64,000 bases of DNA from Hibiscus mutabilis. Lineage: Eukaryota > Streptophyta > Magnoliopsida > Malvales > Malvaceae. Position numbers and translations under genes: made by a program. Below are positions 58,869 through 64,000 of this stretch, piece after piece (positions within the stretch are counted from its first letter, which is position 1; each line of letters begins with the position of its first letter). Location of the stretch: contig CM033752.1 of NCBI GenBank assembly GCA_019671005.1, positions 16,182,001 through 16,246,000 of the forward strand, given 5' to 3'. Below the pieces are notes generated by a model. It was not told where the DNA came from. It made no database searches and saw only the letters and a list, made by a program, of their open reading frames with translations.

Positions 58869-59444
58869 TTGATAGACTGGTTCATACATCTGGTTCAATG
58901 GAACCGACCTATTTTTGAGTACGAGCAAGTGTTCTTGCAGTTGAGTAGGTATGCCCCAGAGTTAGTGGCTATAGAAAAGATAAGATTCAAGAGGTTCCGC
59001 AAAGGTTTAAGGAAAGAGATCCAGATATACTTGACAGCCAATCTACCAAAAGTGTTTTCTGGCTTGATCACTAGTGTCAAGTCCCTTGAGCAAGTACAAA
59101 GGTTGACTTATGGCCCTGCGGGAGGACATGGAGCTTCGAGTGGAGGGAGCCTGTACCACTCAAATCACTCTCAGTCCTACTCTAGGAGGTATAGAGGATA
59201 TTGGAACCAAGGGAGAGGAGCATCGAATTAGTCTGTAAGATCAGATCGCAGGTCAACATCTATTGGTCGTAGGAGGCCTAATTCCTCCTCTTCAGCTATG
59301 AGTTTAGGAGGCTCGTCTAGGGGATCACAAGCCATAGAGAGAGTTATAGGAATAACAAGGTATGCTATGGTTGTGGATCAGCTGATCATTTTTTGAGGGA
59401 TTGTCCTGAGGCCATGGATGCCACCCCAGCTCAGAATCAGAGGT
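58869..59444 (+). pseudogene. gag: Element G gag, C-terminal part with zinc knuckle
   Basis: Open from 58869 to 59229: DWFIHLVQWNRPIFEYEQVF, LQLSRYAPELVAIEKIRFKR, FRKGLRKEIQIYLTANL, then a Gly/Ser/Tyr/Arg-rich linker (SQSYSRRYRGYWNQGRG). After a stop a CCHC knuckle (C-x2-C-x4-H-x4-C, CYGCGSADHFLRDC) is intact at 59363-59404. The reading ends near 59444 where the sequence switches to a minus-strand primer-site segment. Protease and pol of G are not seen in the window. Confidence 0.88.
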
Positions 59445-59487
59445 AGCACTTAGAACCGGCTAAACCTGTAGCTCTGATACCACTAAA
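59445..59487 (-). mobile_element. Fragment of internal region with tRNA-Met primer site, minus strand
   Basis: On the minus strand the LTR at 59488-63413 is followed by TTTAG and TGGTATCAGAGC (59482-59471), then a few dozen bases (CAGGTTTAGCCGGTTCTA) resembling the start of G internal sequence at 53944-53967. The rest of this element's inside is missing; the left edge abuts G gag. Confidence 0.8.
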
Positions 59488-62400
59488 TGTAACACCCTTA
59501 ACGTATACTCGTAGTACAAATACACATTAAGGATGTCACAAAATTATTTAATAGAGTTCTAGACTTGAATTTTTTTTAAACATCTGACATAAAACTAGTT
59601 TATAAAAAACCCTTTCTCGACTTTCGAAGTATTCATATTTATCTGACTATTAATCAAACTTATACCTTTAAAACAACTAACGAATAAATTGATACATGCC
59701 CACTAGAGAATATCATAAATTAGAATGTCTTACTGATGTTTGGCATATTGTAGCTTGATCAACATGCTTAATTCCTCTTTCGGTAAAATCGGTAAGTTTC
59801 CAATAACCTACGTGTAAAACAACACACGCTAAGTATTCACTTAGCAAGTCAACTATAAATTAAAGTAAAGCGTTTCAATGTATAGAATCATATAAAACTG
59901 ACTTATCAAAGTCATTCCTCTGTCATATAACAGTGCAATACATTTCCTGCAAAATGGCAAGCGAGTCCCAATTGCAGTTTATATCATTTATCAAAACTGA
60001 CATAAGAATCATGCTATCAATATTCTATAATCATCAAGTAATTGTTTGCATAACAATATTCTTTGACATAGCCCAAGCATATTATATGAGATCAAGGTAC
60101 GCGAGTCATATTAATAAGACACCTGAGTGTCTAACTTGAACTTGTAAATGAGTACGTACTCGAGGACGCTCTTTGCTCCTCATTAAAGCACCTCGTTAGT
60201 GCCATTAGCACTATGGGCTTGGATCCCCAGGGTGCACACCAAGGGCTTGGGTCCCTAAGGTGGAAATGACACCGTAGTGCTTAACTTGAACATGACAGAT
60301 GAGTACGTACATTGAGGACGCTCTTTGCTCCTCATTAAAGCACCTTGTTAGTGCCATTAGCACTATAGGCTTGGATCCCCAGGGTGCACACCATGGTCTT
60401 GGGTCCCTAAGGTGTATGTGACACTGTAGTAGTCACAAAACATGTAATCATATCATAACTTGAGTGATGCAGCTGCTAAAGACTCTGTAGATATCCAACT
60501 ATACCAAGCACTCTCCTAACATAATGCTTGGGCAGTTCATTTCATTATAAGTCAATCATCATCATTCTTGTAAACGGGCAATTCACATCCCATATTTCAT
60601 CATAATCATATATTATCAAGAAATCAAAGTGGGGCAATTTATACCTTAATTTCCTTCGTATATAGAACATATGTCACTTGCCTTAGCTATTTTATGCATC
60701 AAATCCATATGCTTCGAAGAAATATAAATCATATAAGTCGATATTAGGGAGTTCATACCCAATATCTAAAATCCAATTTATCTTAGATAAATCTTTATGC
60801 CATATCAATGTATCACATATGACATTTAATATTTCATGTCATTTGCATAACTTTGATCAACATACATTTTTATTAATATCAAGGTCAACTTATCGCAAGT
60901 CTTCCTCATATCATATATATAAAATAGGTAAAAATGCACTCACCTTGGCCACTTAACACGATGCCTCACTAAGCCCTAGTCCGATCCTTTCTTTCATAGT
61001 ACCTCGAACCTTCTCTGATTTGGACTTGACTCCATTAATCACTTAAATACAATAAAATATTTATTAGTTTCAAATCTAACAATACCTTAAAAATGTTGTC
61101 TAATATAATCATTCGAATATAAAATTTCCAAATATTTTTCCTTTCATCCTTGTACTGTTCAAAAACTCATTATGGTCCTTAGTGACCAATTTGAACTTCC
61201 AATAATTCTTCTGAGGTTGCTAACTAACATTTAAATACAAAATGTTTCAAATTCCATAATTCGAGTATTCCATCCGATTTTTATTCACTTAAAGGTTTAG
61301 GGACTAAAATGAAAATCTTTTCCATTTCAATGCCAGTTTTAATATATTTATCACCAATAGAATCCTTACCTAATAACATTCATCATAAAAATTTCAATTA
61401 CAACTTTTGTACATTCTAGTCCCTAAATCCCTGACTTTGCCAAAATGCCATTTTTGTCCCTAAACTCGAATTCATTTTGATTCGAATGTAATTTCCAGCA
61501 TTTAACCACATTTCTAACACACAAATGCCTTGATTTCCATAATGTTACATGATGGTCCTTACATTTTCTCACATTGCCGAATTGGTCACTAAATACAATC
61601 CAAGGATTCAAGCTTCCTAACTTTGCAATTAAGCCTCAAATCATTGTTAATTCATCAAACTCATCATTATACTAAAAAATCAGAACTGATCCTTGTCAAT
61701 TTCCAGCATGCCGAATTGGTTCTCACAATTTAACAAATTGCTAAAATGGCCACTAATCAAGATAACACCAATTTTAGCATTCCAACTTCAATTTCATGCT
61801 TAGAAAAACCTTATCTAATCAATAAAAACTTATTAAATACAAAACAACATCAGTCCCTAATCTTAATCAATCAAACCGAATAGGTCCATAAAGATTTCCA
61901 AATTGCTGATTTAGTCACTAGTTGAAATAACTAGATTTAAACACCAGCCCCTAACCTTTAAATGCTGTAAGAAATAGTCCCTTAACTTCAGACATCAATC
62001 CTATTTAGTCCTAAGCATGGAAACAACATAAAATCAAACATATTTTCTTAAATCTTCAAAATTCCCAAAATTCACATAACCCTAATTTTCTCTCTCTACC
62101 AAAACTAAAAAATCAGCCATGAATAACATGATATATTGGTATCATTTGATAGAAAAATCACATAGAACAACTTTTCAGTTGAAGAAATTACCTAAAAACC
62201 GAGATTCGGGGCTTAAATCGAACTTGACAGATTTTGCACTATTTGTTTCTTCTTTCCCTAGCTCCCACATTACATGCTGGAAAAGATGAACATTTGTTCA
62301 TCTTTTTAACCATTATATTACACTTGTAACTATTAAATTAATAGTGAAATTACAACTTTGCCATTAAAATCAAAGGCAAAGATTAAATCTTTATTTTTCT

Positions 62401-63413
62401 TCTTCCAAAATTGCCCTTGTATCTTTCAAATATTTCAAAATTGTCATCCTTGTCAAATGACTAATTTGCCCTCCAACTAGTCTTTATTTACTAGTTTGTA
62501 TTAAAATTGTCATTTCATTACAATCTAACTAAATTAGTTCCTTCTCAACCGGCTACTATTCCATAAATATTATTTTATGATTTTCCATGGCTTATGGAAC
62601 AGTCTCTGAAATTTCAATTCGATCTGATTTCTCGATATTCACTAAATACTTCTATTGCGATTTTACCTTTAACGAGCTATCAGATTTATTCTGAAAATTC
62701 TATATTTCCATATTCAGAAAATAAATACTATTATCTCATAAAAACTTCCTTTCCTAGGGACTTAGACTGAATTTTCCTAACTCAGTCTATTATTCCGATA
62801 ATTATCGAAAATCCCCATCGAGTAAAATTTCTATTAAAAATCCTTTATCGAAAATCCATATGAATATTCTGTACTCTTACTGGGTCCAAAATATCGATCA
62901 GAAACACTTTTATGGGACCTTCCGGAAGGTCACTCATCCTAGTGTTTCCCTGTTCTGAGCACACTTAATAATAGGGTTCGATAAAAAATTTGATACCTTA
63001 TACTAAATTTTCATTCTCGAAATCCATATCAAATTTTACTCACTGACCGAATTTATCCATCTACATGATAAAATTAGTTATTGAGAAAATCATTTATTAT
63101 GGATTTAAACTTTTCCTTTCTTTATGATTTAGCAACCAACTTTTGAAAATTTTCATTTTGGTCACTAAACTTTAACCTTCAATTCCAGTTCCAATTGTAT
63201 CGGATTTTAACCAAATTTTGCATGTACCCTAATATGCTTATCCTCTATCTCATGATACCTTAAAACCTCAGAAATTCCTTTTTTAAAGCTCTTAATTAAA
63301 GAAATCATAACTTTTCCATTTTTTCTTGTCATTTTAGTCACTAAGTTAGCTTTTAAGCTACTAACTTAGTACCAAATGACCTAATACTGTTTAACAAAAT
63401 TTGGGGTGTTACA
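59488..63413 (-). mobile_element. Family-D-like 5' LTR, minus strand
   Basis: A 3.9-kb LTR reading TGTAACACCCTTAACG...GGGGTGTTACA in plus orientation. Its left part closely follows the minus-strand D LTR at 3486 (both have TTAACGTATACTCGTAG). On the minus strand it ends next to a primer site, so it was the 5' LTR of an element. Minus-strand start TGTAACACCCCAAATTTTG is typical. The right flank GCAGG does not match the left flank, as expected if the other end was lost. No coding capacity; short frames such as 61423-61611 are chance. Confidence 0.85.
60137..60428. repeat. 151-bp tandem duplication in the minus-strand D-like LTR
   Basis: Two near-identical units offset by 151 bp (AGTACGTAC at 60151 and 60302), each with GGACGCTCTTTGCTCCTCAT and GGGCTTGGATCCCCAGGGTG-like blocks. 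A single related unit is in the D LTR near 4500-4620. Confidence 0.9.
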
Positions 63414-64000
63414 GCAGGAACTGTATTGCACTGTTATATGATAGAGAAATGACTTGATATTTACCTTGGGCCATAAGATTTTACAGTGCAGTTACATGAC
63501 TTTAAAGAACAAAAAAATTATTGCAGTATAAATTTCTTACATGACTATTTCTGCATTATAGATTACATGATTTTATAGTTTGGGCTATAGTACTTGAAAT
63601 GCATTTATGCAAATAGTTAAGCTAAAAAGCTTAATGTACACAAGACTGGTAAGACATATCGAATCCTATGATTTGAATATTATATTGGTTAAATGAGCTA
63701 TAAATGTAAGGTAGTTCTATACATGATAAAATGCTATCAACTACAATTGGAAATCGCTTGCCATTTTGCAGAGCTGTGTTATTTATAATCATTGTTTTAC
63801 ATTGTTATGATTATGCCTCACTAAGTTATACTTAACGTGTGTCTCATATCACACGTAGGTACTTCAGACTAGATAGCAGAGGAGGAGCTGCACATCGTTG
63901 GATCAAGTTAGCCTATATTATCAGTAAGTATCACCACATCCTAGTCTAGTGAGGCATGTATAGATACTAAATAAGTAGTTATTTTGTATGTCTAATTTTC
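63414..64000 (+). mobile_element. Family-D-type LTR, plus strand, fragment running off the window
   Basis: Matches the 3' half of the D LTR around 58100-58450: GCTTGCCAT...CAGA, then TGCCTCACTAAGTTATACTTAACGTGTG (63813-63842), TCACACGTAGG and AGGAGGAGCTG. The preceding LTR sits in its left part. Confidence 0.8.

Noticed and set aside
1..64000. A host gene or an undescribed non-transposon system
   Set aside because: All stretches over 300 bases can be assigned to LTRs or decayed gag-pol. No exon-like conserved protein outside retroelement families was recognised on either strand.

Overview
The window is plant nuclear DNA made almost entirely of LTR retrotransposons. It is AT-rich, has no host gene I can support, and holds no rRNA or tRNA gene, CRISPR array or operon-like layout. 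Coding remnants are Ty3/gypsy gag-pol with a chromodomain behind the integrase (chromovirus, Tekay/Del-like), one Tat/Ogre-like gag, and one copia-type gag. Primer-binding sites match the 3' end of initiator tRNA-Met (and, in the Tat/Ogre piece, probably tRNA-Arg). This looks like pericentromeric or other heterochromatic DNA of a dicot. The many GTATCGATAC / GTACCGGTAC palindromes remind me of Malvaceae (cotton/cacao) repeats, but that placement is weak and from memory.

Layout, outermost first. (1) 1-1889 is the 3' part of a family-A LTR cut by the window edge. (2) 1890-8085 is a decayed Tat/Ogre element: LTR end, primer site, leader and gag, split by a solo LTR of family D on the minus strand (3486-6857, target duplication GTGCT). 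(3) At 8086 element G begins. Its 5' LTR is 8086-9325 plus 52999-53930, and its gag follows at 54103-59444, split by another D solo LTR (54572-58868, TTGAT). (4) Element F (9326-52998, GGCAA/AGCAA) sits inside the G LTR. Its 5' LTR is 9326-10378 plus 42398-44440, its pol is at 45299-51524 (split by solo LTR H, 45427-49996, GCATA/CCATA), and a truncated 3' LTR is at 51525-52998. (5) A family-A LTR (10379-13251 plus 41787-42397) sits inside the F 5' LTR. (6) Element B (13252-41786, GTACC/GTACT) sits inside that A LTR. (7) Inside B are element C on the minus strand (14778-26298, perfect CGGTT duplication, in the B 5' LTR), a D solo LTR in B gag (28404-31736), and element I, a small gag-only element on the minus strand (38052-41036, AGGAA/AGGAG, in the B 3' LTR). 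(8) From 59445 the order breaks: a minus-strand primer-binding site and its full LTR (59445-63413) are fused to the end of G gag, followed by part of another D-type LTR in plus orientation to the window end.

The insertion order can therefore be read directly: Tat/Ogre, then G, F, A, B, and then C, D and I. No element here looks coding-competent: every pol has in-frame stops and frame changes. B and C belong to one family and still show gag, zinc knuckle, protease, RT, RNase H, integrase and chromodomain in order, although B has lost most of its integrase core.

The most interesting non-standard signals are the gag-only element I, short sequence modules shared by otherwise different LTR families (TATAGTTGGCATGCCATAG, CCTCACTAAG...GCTTAC, ACTAGTGACCAAAATG), clusters of 10-bp palindromes near the 3' ends of four LTR families, and family-specific minisatellites inside the LTRs. 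All comparisons were made by eye within the window.
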